Part shown: positions 43,505 to 54,169 of the stretch, piece by piece
Position numbering within the stretch: position 1 is the first letter of the stretch
Layout of the letters: each line of letters begins with the position of its first letter
Assembly: GCA_024509875.1 (NCBI GenBank)
Contig: JAMPIV010011338.1
Span: forward strand, 434,001 to 498,000
Reading direction: 5' to 3'
Length of the DNA stretch: 64,000 bases
From: Oreohelix idahoensis
Taxonomy: Eukaryota; Mollusca; Gastropoda; Stylommatophora; Oreohelicidae
Notes under the pieces: generated by a model
Databases searched by the model: none
What the model was told of the DNA's origin: nothing
What the model saw: the letters and a program-made list of their open reading frames with translations, nothing else
Made by a program: the position numbers and the translations under genes

Positions 43505-44380
43505 TAAATGAAAGAAACATAGCTTCGTGGTGTTCTGTAACATTGTAAAAGTTAAATTCTTACAGGTGTTAATGAATGAAAGATAGGTTCATTGTGTTCT
43601 GTGAATAAATAAGTAAATAAATAACTAAAGGTAATTAACAAGCACTCGTTGGACATAAAGGAAGACACCTGACAACAGAGAAGAAAATATACGTGATAGG
43701 CTTACAGGGAACCGAACGACGCCATCACCTTGCTGTGAAAGTTCATCGTGAAAGGACGCCCAGCCAATCTGGCACACCAGAAAAAGTGCATCATTGGCTG
43801 AGGTCATCCTCACGACACCCACACATCTATGGTATATAGAACCCGTGGACAATTTAAAGACGCAATCACTAATACAACTTTTCTATCAGCAAGTATAGAC
43901 CAAATAAAGGCCGAAATACTTGTGTCCAGTATTGTGTAGTGGAAGACGAGTAACACAGAATAGACGGGTAGGTTAAAGTCACGGATGAGTGAACTCTTAA
44001 ATAAATAATGCAGGAAACCCGAATCACGTGAACAGTAAATAAATAAGTGGAAGTCTTAACAGGTATGAAGGAATGAAACATAGCTTCGTGGTGTTCTGTG
44101 ACATTGTAAAGATGAAAGTCTTACAGGTGTTAATGAATGAAACAAAGTTGTGTGGTGTTCTGTGACATTGTAAAGATGAAAGTTATACAGGTGTGAATGA
44201 ATGAAACAAAGTTTTGTGGTGTTCTGTGACATTGTAAAGATGAAAGTCTTACAGGTGTGAATGAATGAAACAAAGTTGTGTGGTGTTCTGTGACATTGTA
44301 AAGATGAAAGTCTTACAGTTGTGAATGAATGAAACAAAGTTGTGTGGTGTTCTGCGACATTGTAAATTCACAAATTTTAA
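43505..44380. repeat. 64-bp minisatellite (with degenerate flanking units)
   Basis: About five tandem units at 44060-44370 repeat GTGGTGTTCTGTGACATTGT then AAAGATGAAAGTCTTACAGG, with a GAATGAATGAAACAAAG joint, at a 64-bp period. More diverged units appear at 43510-43610. The 65-102-codon minus-strand ORFs here are products of the repeat. Confidence 0.85.
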
Positions 44381-44599
44381 CAAGTATGAAAGAAATTGGT
44401 ATTCATTTTTCGTCTCTCCATATCTTGAGGACAATGGAACCACCACTGCGTCTAGCCTCTGTGCTGGAAGCGTGCACTAAGGCATTTCATGTGCTCTAGA
44501 AGTTATTGTTTCTGCAGCAATTTATTTGACATGTCTACATTGATGGTCTTTTACAGAACATTGCCTTCTTTCTTTTACTACATCTCATTGTCTCTTATT

Positions 44600-44893
44600 T
44601 TAATAATTACTCTTCACAAAGACCATCTGCTCAACAAATTAGATATTTGAGAAATAGACATGTGTCCATTTGGGGGAAGGCAAACAAACATTAGACCATG
44701 TTCAACTGATAATTTCTTTTCACAAAGATCGTATGTTCAACAAGTTAGATATTTGAAAAACAGACGTCTGTTCATTTAGGGGAAGACAAGCAAACATTAG
44801 AACATGTCCTCCAACTAATCATTTCTCTTCACAAAGACCATATGTTCAACAAAATTAGATATTTGACAAGCAGACATGTGCCCGTGTGGGGAA
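44600..44893. repeat. ~108-bp tandem repeat, about 2.7 units
   Basis: CTTCACAAAGA(C/T)C.TATGTTCAACAA, TTAGATATTTGA, and AGGCAAACAAACATTAGA recur at about 44614, 44720 and 44829. Units are roughly 85-90% alike by eye. No coding potential. Confidence 0.8.
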
Positions 44894-45085
44894 CCTTAGG
44901 GAGGTTCTCTCCAAGAGAGGAGCACATTGACAGCGTGGCCTTCACTGACCTATGTGTGGGAGAAACTGCAGGGCAGTGAGAGAAGCCTAAGATTGACAGC
45001 CAACTTTAAGAGAGAAATAGATATTGTTATACGAGAGCTAACAGTGAAGAAGAAATATTTCTCTTCACAATGATTTCTGATAGTA

Positions 45086-45246
45086 CTTACTTACTTAGTC
45101 ATTCCCCTTCTACGTGAGGTGTAGAGGTTTGGAAGAGAGAGCGCCAGACTATCCCATCGGCTGTCTTCCTCCCGGCCCGGCTCCACTCCAGTCCTCGATC
45201 CCCCAAAGACTGTCCAATGATGTCCTCCCAGCGGACCCCGGGCCGT
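45086..45246 (-). mobile_element. Short 5'-truncated RTE-like LINE insertion
   Basis: The last 161 bp of the same LINE as at 24167-27326, ending in the CTAAGTAAGTAAG tail, are flanked by a 9-bp duplication, CTGATAGTA (45077-45085 and 45247-45255). It encodes the RGLEWSRAGRKTADGIVWRS C-terminus. A one-base deletion (CTACGTGAGG versus CTACCGTGAGG) puts the last residues out of frame. Confidence 0.92.
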
Positions 45247-45255
45247 CTGATAGTA

Positions 45256-46440
45256 TCTGCCTTTAATTCTTTTGATGTCTGCATGCCTGGTTGGATATTT
45301 TGCATAATACAAATTGAAAATTTAGAGGCAAACATATTTTATAGTGTATTCAACAGGATTTTGTGATTATATTTTATTCTGAAAAGTTGAAAAAATGGTG
45401 TCTTGCCGTGAACTACTCATTGTTCAAGCATTGAAGAGTCTAGATTATAAAGCTCAAATAGTCTGCAGGCAGTTTTGTGCATACCTCATTGAATATTTTT
45501 TATACTTTGCTTTGAAGTGTTTCTTTCTTCTTTTGCGAATAAGCTTACAACTTTATATTGGTCACAATGCAAGACGCTTGCTTCTAACAATTATATTTTT
45601 CATTTTTGGTCATTAAATATTATTTAATTATGTTATCGCAGATTTTTAAAATCAAATATACACATTTAGGGAGAGATAGCAGATTATAAAATTATTTATC
45701 TTACATTTTTAATGTGCACCTGTGATGTGATTTACATGTCAGTGCCATGTCATTGTTATCTGAAATAACATCTGTGTCCTTGATCATTTAGATTGGAATA
45801 TACATGGAGGTGGGAAATAGAGAGTGGATGTTGTTTTTTTAATATTTTTTTTTAAAATCGGTAGTTGTTGGATATTCAATAATTAAACGTGATGACATTA
45901 AATGATGACATTTAGAGGCAATTTTATATGTTGTATAAAATGATTTATATTTGATATTATGTGCGTTTAGTGTCTGAATAATAAAGTATACATATTTTGG
46001 TCACAGACAAGTATACAGTCTTCCATGTTTTAGTCACAGGCGTTTCTTTTCTTATTGTTATAGTATTATACTTCTAATGCATTTAAGTGATAAAAGAACT
46101 GTAAATAAATAATACACATAAAAGGGTATGTTGCAGAATTTTCATTTTTAGATATACAAACGTCCCCATTTGATCTGACTTAGTCATTAACATTGTGGCC
46201 GTTCCCACGCGGATGTGTAATTATTGAGAGGGGGTTGTATTTTCGTATAGTTCATTTCACTACCCGACAGTAGCAGTCAGTTAGATCATGCAGAGTTAAT
46301 TTTTACCAGTTAATGATTCTCCACTGTGCTGAAGAATACTTAGGATGATGATGATGAATTACATTCAGATGTATCGACTTCACACTAACATCAGCTGAAC
46401 CAAATCAAGCTTTATTTACATAAAGAGTCAATTCAACCCA
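45256..46440. other. No gene recognised
   Basis: AT-rich sequence without supported ORFs or known repeats. Confidence 0.4.
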
Positions 46441-46746
46441 AGGGACCCAAAGATGCAGCAATAGAGAATGCAGTCAGCGACCCATAGCTTGACTGCTTGC
46501 GTCAGGGTCAGCGAACCAGAGCTGACCAAGACCCTACTCCACCTCCACGTGGTGGTTCTGGAAACAGGCTGCATCACTGCAGTCTGGCTGAGAGAGTAGG
46601 GATCGAAGAGGGAAGGCAAACCCGGTCCCAAAAAATGCCCTGCTGAAGTCGGATGTGTCGGCCGAAAGGTGCAGATATCGCAGCTCCGGTGTAAACAGAC
46701 ACAACGCAACCAACGTCCTTTTCAGGACGAACGAGGAAGAAGAAGA
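46441..46746 (+). mobile_element. R3 retroposon, complete copy with target-site duplication
   Basis: This 306-bp unit runs from AGGGACCCAAAGATGC to a GAAGAAGAAGAA tail. It is flanked by the 10-bp duplication ATTCAACCCA (46431-46440 and 46747-46756). The duplication plus 3' tail shows that it moves by LINE-type retroposition. Full-length copies share the same 5' end (see 2487-2792). It may be a SINE whose tail matches the GAA-tailed LINEs at 5695 and 53141, but its origin is unknown. Confidence 0.85.
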
Positions 46747-46756
46747 ATTCAACCCA

Positions 46757-47135
46757 ACACTGAACACTGGGTGGCCGACCTTCACTTGGTGGCACCTTTC
46801 TACTATAATGACTGCTGTACATATTTTAGTCCAGAGAGGTACATTCTGGTCTAATCTAGAATATATGTTTAAAGTGGCCTAGGCCAGGAGTGTCGAACCT
46901 CTCAGAGAGCGCGTGCTCAATTTGGTGGTGATCTTCTAAAATATTATCTAGCGTGCCCATGGAAATTTTGAGCAACAAATTATCATTTACAATTATTTAC
47001 ATACATGCCACATGCTATGGTTTACCCATAATCTGTACAAGGTGTTTGCATTTTCAAATGTGTACACCCCGTACATAATTTCTGTACAGGTTTTCTAACC
47101 CATTCCCCTTATTATTGTGTCTCAGAGTTCTTTTA
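46757..47135. other. No gene recognised
   Basis: No supported coding sequence. The end of this interval carries AGAGTTCTTTTA, the left target-site copy of the following SINE. Confidence 0.4.
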
Positions 47136-47419
47136 AAAAAAAAAAAAAAAGGTAAAGGAACCCGTTACACGCCCATTGAGGCATATTGGGAATATGGTGT
47201 TAGGCCCATATTATCTTGACCGTCGGCACACGAGGGGTGATGTGGTCGGCATCACGCCGGCCGCCTTAACCTTCCCAGAGTAGCTCTGGTACCCATTTGG
47301 GGCTGGGTCGACCCAGGAGCCGTTTGTGGCCTAAAAATTTTCCGCCTCATCTGGGGATCGAACCATAGACCACTGCGCTAGGAAGCCAGTGCACTAACCA
47401 CTATGCTACCGCGGCTCCT
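47136..47419 (-). mobile_element. tRNA-derived SINE with 12-bp target-site duplication
   Basis: On the minus strand it starts GGAGCCGCGGTAGCATAGTG (A-box region) and has GGTTCGATCCC (B box). A central GGCTCCTGGGTCGACCCAGC and AAATGGGTACC follow, and it ends in a poly-T run. The duplication AGAGTTCTTTTA lies at 47124-47135 and 47420-47431. The central block is shared with the SINE at 51240-51588. A T-run rather than A-run tail is unusual. Confidence 0.88.
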
Positions 47420-47431
47420 AGAGTTCTTTTA

Positions 47432-47799
47432 TAAGGTCCTAATTGGACAGGATTTCCCAGTCTGTTAGTGATAATTAAGCACAGAAATAGACTAAATGAT
47501 GACACCATCACATTATTTTTACAGTGTAAAATAAACTCAGACATTTATTGTTTGGGTTTTAAAATAAGTGAAGACCTGCTTTAAAAGGCAAAGTCCCCGT
47601 GCCTCATTTATAATGCAGACCACTGTAATTGAAAATATTTGTACACGAATTAACTCTTTTGATATGTTTTTTTCAGTATTTGTACAGGTTTTGCGGGTCT
47701 TTGTACAGGGTTTTGGATTTTTTGTACAGGTTTTTCATCTATGAGGTGTGGCATGTATGATTATTATATTTGTATTTATTATTATATTTTATTATTATG
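47432..47799. other. No gene recognised
   Basis: AT-rich sequence with no supported coding region. TTTGTACAGG(G/T)TTT words recur around 47685-47735. Confidence 0.4.
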
Positions 47800-48051
47800 T
47801 ATTTAACCAGCACACTTCTCAGTGGCAGCAAGACATTGAGCAAGAAAGAAGGCTTAATACCTTCCGTCTACGGTGGCTACGCCACATCCTCGGTATTTCT
47901 TGGAAGGACAAAGTGACAATTGTCGAGGTTTCGTTGCGTGCAGGCCTTTAAAGCATGTACGTGATGGCCTTCAAATCATGTATACACTGCTTAGACAGCG
48001 CAGACTACGCTGGCTTGGCCGTGCCCGCATCCCGAAAGATATCCTCTACGG
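47800..48051 (+). pseudogene. LINE ORF2 C-terminal fragment (third LINE type)
   Basis: One frame reads QEQERR-like text ending RLNTFRLRWLRHILGISWKD, then KVTIVEVSLRAGL. After a frame change it continues MYTLLRQRRLRWLGRARIPK. This is the LNTFHLRCLRRILGIxWxDK...RRLRWLGH...RIPKDLLYG signature of a common invertebrate LINE. Stops and truncation make it non-functional. A hAT end begins directly after it. Confidence 0.75.
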
Positions 48052-48998
48052 TAGGGTGATCACACGTCCGGATTTGTCCGGCTTTCCGAGCCTACACTCT
48101 GCGTCCCGCCGGATTTTTAAAAAAATGTTGAAACATCCGGCTTTTTCGTGATTTATTTTTATATGAAAACGTCATTTCGAAAATTCCTCATTTAAATTTC
48201 CAACGACTTAATTTCCTCAGAATCCAACAAACAATCTTGCAAGCTTTCATGTTGTTGGACTGTTTACCAGTAATATATTATAATTATATTTTTACTTAGT
48301 TTAACATATTTTCGCTCTATCTGTTTATTGCAACCTGTTATCTAAAATGTGCACTTTAAATGATAAGACGGTATGAGGTTTAGTCATTTAAAATCTCGTT
48401 GTCTATTGCAAATTACAAATAGGCCTAGTTTTAATGTTAATATTGAATTAAACATTAATTAATGATATTATATATTTATTACACATGCCTACTCTAAGTG
48501 TGAAAAAAAAAAAAAAAAAGAAGGAATTTGCCTCGTTTTGACGAGGCGCGCTTCCTTCAAACTAGACACATGGTCTGTCGGTATGGGGCGCATGTGCAAA
48601 TATGAAAGACCTTGTAGTTTGCATAAAAATGGTTTTATTCGAAGATAAATTGAAAAAGAAATGTCCATGTTTTGCCAGAGGTCGGCAAGATTTAGAAGCA
48701 GAATGTCTCGTCTGCAGAGGTGGCATATTTGTGTCAGTAGCAAATAAAGTTTCTGCTGATAAAAAAAAAAGAACACACACATATTACCGCCACAAGAACG
48801 CGCTTGTGTCTGAAAGTTCGCAATCAAAACTGACATTATTTACAAAAGAAACAAACCCGGAACCGTAAAAGTAACTGCTACAGAAGACCCTTTTGCTTTT
48901 CATAGTGTGAAACATCACAATAATTTGAAAGCAGTGGACCGTACTTTAAAGAGCTTTTATCATTCAGAAAGTGCCAACAAATTTGCATGCGCCAGAAC
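48052..48998 (+). pseudogene. Second hAT element, left end and transposase N-terminus (truncated)
   Basis: TAGGGTGATCACACGTCCGG followed by ATTTGTCCGG is the terminal-repeat style of a common hAT group. About 550 bp downstream a frame encodes KCPCFARGRQDLEAECLVCR, then VSVANK and KLTLFTKETNPEP. After a frameshift near 48866 it reads DPFAFHSVKHHNNLKAVD and HSESANKFACARTR. This resembles the cysteine-bearing zinc-finger N-terminus of hAT-type transposases. The rest is cut off by LINE-A at about 49000, and no right terminal repeat was found. Confidence 0.6.
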
Positions 48999-48999
48999 C

Positions 49000-49610
49000 A
49001 GAATCATCATCATAACCCTCCACTCCCAAAGGAGCATAGGCCTTCAACAAACACATGCCAAGTCCTCCTGTCACGTGCCGTTATCTCAAGTTCTGTCCAC
49101 GTTCTCCTCATCATTTTCACCTCTGTTTCCAGCTCTCTTCTCCATGTGCTTCTTGGTCAACCTCTGCCTCTCTTGCGCTGGGGGTTCCAGAACAAAAACT
49201 GCCTTGTAATGTTATCAGCAGGTTTCCTCAGTGTGTGTCCTATCCATCGCCATCGTCTTCTTCTCATCTCTTGTTCCACTGGCACTTGTCTGGCTCTTAA
49301 GTTGTCATCAGTTCCACGTTGGTAACCTTGTCATACCATTTTAATCCTTCTATTCTACGCAAGCACCCATTTATGAAAGTCTGTAGCTTTTTGGTTGTTG
49401 TCTTTGTTGTTCTCCATGTTTCAGAGCAATATAATAGTTCTGACTTCACATTTGAGTTGAAGATTCTTATTTTCGTGTTGGATCCGATTTCTCATGAAAT
49501 TCATTTTTACTTTGGCTATCAGAAGGTGGTGACCTGAAGCCACATCTGCTCCTCTATATACCTTTACATCCTGCAATGCGTCGCCTTAGTATTGCCTTAT
49601 TCTATCTCCA
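49000..49610 (-). pseudogene. LINE-A copy with internal deletion, inserted in the hAT
   Basis: The 3' end (49000-49500 read leftward) gives the usual LINE-A C-terminus and a (GAT)n tail. The 5' part (about 49500-49610) reads RGADVASGHHLLIAKVKM, the end of the endonuclease domain (SDHHLL in intact copies). The whole reverse transcriptase palm is missing between them, so this copy is an internal-deletion derivative. Part of this minus-strand copy is nearly identical to 290-415. Confidence 0.8.
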
Positions 49611-49794
49611 TTTTTGGCAACAATTGACCTGAGGTCATAAAGTGACGTCATTTAAGCTACTCTATCATCCTACAACATATCTTACAATTATCCCTTATGT
49701 GAGAACACATTTTCCCAAAAAATAATTTTGATTTCAATGTTTGTTGGATTTTAATTATTCTAAGTCCAATCATATTAATACTGCTTTATTCCAT

Positions 49795-50765
49795 CTGCCA
49801 ATCAAACTAAATGGTTGCATGCTCAATAAGAGGAGAAGGGGCATGAAGGAAGCTTGCACTGCCATAAGGGTCAGAGTGTGCGAAGTATTTTGCTTCAACA
49901 CACTTGGTTGTCTCGCAGATGTGACTCAACTACTTCTATACGTAGTTAAGATCTCTTGATACAGGCATAGCAAAGCCATTTGTGAGAGGAAAAAATTCAA
50001 ACAAAATTAGTGAGGTCACCCTCCATGAAGGGCGGAAAAACAACAACTGTTTTCCTAGAATACCATCACATTACTGTCGAGGTACATGTAAAAGAGTACC
50101 TTGAAAAACGGCTTAAGCTCAGAAAGATGTACGGGTTTTACGTTACCCACTGTGAGGAAAGAGGCATCCAGCTTGTCAAAAAACATAAATATGATCAAAT
50201 ATTCAATACAGAATTCAACATTAGTTTTCTATCCTCAAAGAAAGACAGATATGTTAGGTGTGAACGTGCAAAGGTAGAAGTATGTATGAAGAAAAAGAAT
50301 AATTAGAATCACACCAGAACAATTTAGAAAAAAAAAACCTGAAGCTGACAGAGAAAAGGACAGAAATAACAAGCATGCCAGTGCTTTGTTTTGACTTAGA
50401 AAATGTGTGAACACCCCCGAAATGTGGTGTTTCCATTTTTCTTAACAAACACAAGCTGTGACATTCAACCTGACTGCCACTTTGTCATTGACAAGGAAAT
50501 CTTACTTTGCTTTGTAGCATGAAGTAGGAAATGGTAGATCTGGAAACATTGTGAGAAAGTTATTAGAGATCATCATGAACTCATAGAGATGACTCTTTGG
50601 TCAGATACTTGTGTACTACAAAATACGAATGCTATAATGACTCTAGCTCTGGCATTTTTTCTCCCAAAAAAAAAAAAACATCCTCAGATTAAACTTCTGA
50701 TTCAGCATTGCGGAGAACCAGCTCATAGTTCCATTATGTGATTCGATGACACATCCGGCACTGTC
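49795..50765 (+). pseudogene. Decayed DDE-transposase-like gene
   Basis: Following several frames gives IRVRVCEVFCFNTLG, then GIAKPFVRGKNSNKISEVT, LRKMYGFYVTHCEERGIQLV, IFNTEFNISFLSSKKDRYVR with a degenerate C..C, NLTATLSLT, MTLWSDTCVLQNTNAIMTLA with an Asp/Asn pair, and HCGEPAHSS. The order matches an uncharacterised transposase-like family that I recall as common in invertebrate and fish genomes, with WSDxCxxQN and EPGHS motifs. I cannot name its superfamily. Stops and frameshifts occur throughout, and terminal repeats were not found. Confidence 0.55.
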
Positions 50766-51239
50766 GTGAAATGACGTCTGTCTCACATCACGAATTCTAA
50801 ATAATTCTGACCATACCGCGCGCCATACATTGTAGAAAGATATGATACACTAACCAATGAAAACGCTTTTTTGGTCTTGTGTTTATTACCGCTGGGAAAA
50901 TAAAGATGGTAAGGCCCAATCTGTGTAACCTGATTAACTTCGGAATTTTACTTCGGCATTTTGGAAGAAGTACCATTTGAAAGAGAGTACCAAACCAATA
51001 TTAGGGATGTTACTCTACCCGTAAGTAATAATACGTTTACTAATACTAATATAGGACGGGAGAAATCTTGGGTTGAATGCATTCAAAGCTTCAGGTTGTT
51101 TTAAATTTAGCAGTTTAAGCTATGCATAAAATAAAATGCAATTTGGAAACTAACAGATTATTACATAGATATATAAAGCCTAATTCCAAGTATAATTTAA
51201 GATTTGAATGAATAAAATCGCATCAGGAATAACGAAGAT
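50766..51239. other. No gene recognised
   Basis: No supported feature. The interval ends with ATAACGAAGAT, the left target-site copy of the following SINE. Confidence 0.4.
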
Positions 51240-51588
51240 TTTTTTTTTTCGTACGCCCGCTAATACTCGAGGCGAAATCTCAGGTTATTGTTAATGTCTA
51301 ACCTGACATTGATTTTACGTGAGTATCCCTTTTTCTTGTACAGAGACAGGTGTCCCTCGCCATTCAGGCAGATACTCGCCGATTTCGGAGGTACCCATTA
51401 GAGCTGGGTCGGCTCAGGAGCCGCCAATCCCTGGTCGACGACACTTCTTCAAATGTCCTCGCCAGGTCTCGAGTTAATCCAGTCCAATTCCCGGTCGACG
51501 AAAAATCCTCAAATGCCGTCGCCCGGGTTTGATCCTGAATCACCCGGTCGCCAGAGCGGTGTTGTAACCACTACGCTAGCGCGGCTCC
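51240..51588 (-). mobile_element. tRNA-derived SINE with 11-bp target-site duplication and poly-A tail
   Basis: On the minus strand it starts GGAGCCGCGCTAGCGTAGTG, followed by a B-box-like GGATCAAACCC, a GTCGACC..G repeat, GGCTCCTGAGCCGACCCAGC and TAATGGGTACC, and it ends in A13. It is flanked by ATAACGAAGAT at 51229-51239 and 51589-51599. It shares its head and central block with the SINE at 47136-47419 but differs in the body and tail, so the two are related subfamilies. Confidence 0.88.
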
Positions 51589-51599
51589 ATAACGAAGAT

Positions 51600-52189
51600 A
51601 ATTTTTAAAGTAGTTTTTCTACATTGAACGATAGGCAAAAAGGTACCCATATTTTCTGATCGTGATTTCATTCCTCGGGTTTCACATCTCGTACGTCCGA
51701 GGTCACACTTTAATAGACTTGCCTAACAAACTCGGGTCAGTCACTATTATTTGAATACAGAGAGCGGCAAAAAAGGAGCATATGTTAATGCAAGTGTTTG
51801 CCTTCTGTGCCTGTTAGCAGACCTTAATCAACCATTAAGGGCTCGTCTCTGTGTGTGCCTGAGGGTTTAATCCTTTAACCTAAAGCCTATAACAAATAAG
51901 AAGAGGCTTCTCTTACTGAAAGTGCAACGAATGCAGTGCCAGTCTATGGTAGAGTGCCAGCCATATCATGTGTAACAGTTGGAAGGTTTTCATCTGAAGA
52001 TTCTCTCCAGCATCAGAGGGAGCCATCTGCAGTGACTCGGTTAAGTTGCTCTCAAGGCAACTGTGTAGCTTATGCCTGCTCACCAAAATAAACGCATCCA
52101 GTTCGTGATGAACAGAACAGTATAGAGCTTCAATTAAATTGTACTAATAACACTAGTAATTCTTCAGTGAAAGATCAAGCAAGCTAAAC
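51600..52189. other. No gene recognised
   Basis: No supported coding sequence or repeat boundary. Confidence 0.4.
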
Positions 52190-52690
52190 TGTCTACAAAA
52201 TGATAGACATCTTAACACAAGTGAAAGACATTTGTTGAACTGTTCTTATTTATTTACTTTTGTAAAATATTTGATTTAAAAAAAAACTTTTAAAACAGAA
52301 AAGAGTACATGTATAAATAAATTGTAAATATTTACCAGCAGACTTTCTTAAATTCTTTAAGTTAAGTTTATATTCAATGTTGGTAAATTTTAATTAAATA
52401 ATTTCCCCTAGCAGAGTTAGAAACAATATTATCTACCATAATAACAGAGGTGGATCAGGAGAGGTAGCAGATAGGGACTCAGAGTACTACATCACCATCT
52501 TCTCTGGGAACTTACACAGCTTGACCCAACCTTTGTTGTCTATACACCCTTACTTTTTCAGAGAAGGGGGTATTACTGATAAGACCAGAATCTTATCTGG
52601 CCCTATCATAGTATCATCTGATACACCTGTTTGTCCAGGATATCTTCTTATTTTCAATAACATCTGAACCTCTCGCGACAGGCACTAGGA
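52190..52690 (+). repeat. R2 repeat copy
   Basis: Collinear with 13200-13735, ending in the same CCTCTCGCGACAG(G)CAC. Identity by eye is moderate. It is non-coding and its boundaries are approximate. A 31-bp poly-A run (52786-52816) follows about 95 bp later. Confidence 0.5.
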
Positions 52691-52783
52691 ACTATACTGT
52701 GCTCTTGGTTTGATGAAAAGACTAAAAGAAATGAACAACACCCTGTCATGCCGGGACATACATTCTTTGACTATCAAGAATGT

Positions 52784-52818
<35 letters not shown>

Positions 52819-53181
52819 ATTACCCTTTTCGATCTCTTCCATTTACATGCAGAAGACAGCTGCGGGTATGCTCATCAGCATACGATTGAATACAAGCTGT
52901 GTCATTCAGCCACAAAATGAACTGTAGTATCATTAAGATCTCGTAAGAAGATCCAATGGAGCAATCGTATGCCAAATGAAGTAGCCCTTTTGAAATTGAA
53001 AGCTTGGCCTATGGCAACCGAGAAAAACAAATCTGGAGAGCATGTTCAGATACATACAACAGTTGTACAGAGATTTCATGAGCAACCTGATTAAATCTTG
53101 ATTTCTCTGTAGTATTTTTCCTCATATTCATATTATGTGTCTTCTTCTTCTTTGATCCATAACCGCCAACCGTCAAAGCAG

Positions 53182-54169
53182 TCAGCGGCCATCACGCCTG
53201 GTGGCGTCCTGTAGGGCAGCAACAAATTGATTCCACCTTGCTCGGTCGGCGGCCATCCTTCGTACAGTGTCCCAACTCTGGTTCATTCTTTGCATCTCGG
53301 CTTCCACAGTTCTTCGCCAAGTTGTTTTTGGTCGGCCTCTCTTTCGCTTTCCCTCGGGGGTCCATAGCATAGCTGTTCTTGTGATGGTATCAGGGTCCCC
53401 TTCTGAGGACGTGGCCAACCCAACTCCAGCGTCTGCCAGCTATGATGGTGTGCATGTCCTCCTGGTTACTCCGAATAAGTAGTTCTTGGTTGCTGATGGT
53501 GTTTGGCCAAAAGATTCGGAGAATTTTCCTAAGGCAGATTGTGTGGAAGGAGGACAGTTTCGACATTTCCTTCTCTGTTACTCTCCAACATTCCGCACCA
53601 TAGAGAAGCACAGAAAGTACACAGCTCTCATACAGTCTTAATTTGGTGTTTGTGCTGTACTGGGAAGACTTCCAAATGTTGAGAATAGCAAAGGCTGTTC
53701 TCGCTTTATTCATTCTGTTGTTAATGTCCTTGCTTGTTCCGCCGTCAGGTGTTACTATGCATCATAGGTAAGTAAATGTGTCAGTCTGTTCTAACTTCTG
53801 GTTCCTTACTGTTATTGGCTCAGGATTGTCCACATTTAGTGTCATGACCTCTGACTTCTTCAGATTGATGTTCAGGCCAACCTGCTGGCCATACTTATTC
53901 AGTCTATCGGTTTTGTCTTGAATGTGTTAATGTAAATGCGGGAGTAGTGCAATGTCATCTGCATATTCCAGGTCTTCCAGTTTAGAAAATGTTGTCCATG
54001 TAATTCCTCTTGGACTGCCCTCTGTTGTCTGGCGCATCACCCAATATATGGCTGTCAAAAATAATGTTGTTGATAAGGGGCATTCCTGTCGCACTCCTAT
54101 TTTCACTTCGAAAGTTACATTACTCAATCCAACACTGCACGTAAAGTTAGAATAGAGGCTTTTTATGAT
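53182..54169 (-). pseudogene. LINE reverse transcriptase, catalytic and C-terminal part (several frames)
   Basis: In shifted frames the ORF continues with GVRQECPLSTTLFLTAIYWV, LEDLEYADDIALLPHLH (YADD catalytic box), NRMNKARTAFAILNIWKSSQ, LRLYESCVLSVLLYGAECWR and GRRWSWVGHVLRRGP. It then gives TITRTAMLWTPEGKRKRGRP and ends DRARWNQFVAALQDATRRDG. At least three frameshifts or stops occur (about 54127, 53765 and 53400), and the element is dead. Confidence 0.83.

Noticed and set aside
43560..44370. CRISPR-like array
   Set aside because: The repeats are contiguous 64-bp minisatellite units without unique spacers, and the genome is clearly eukaryotic.
44056..44446. Minus-strand ORFs with repeated FHSFTPVRLSSLQCHRTP-like peptides
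   Set aside because: They are the translation of the 64-bp minisatellite, whose period (64) is not a multiple of 3.
47336..47419. Functional tRNA gene
   Set aside because: The A and B boxes are the head of a SINE with a target duplication. The acceptor stem does not pair, and the body is SINE-specific.
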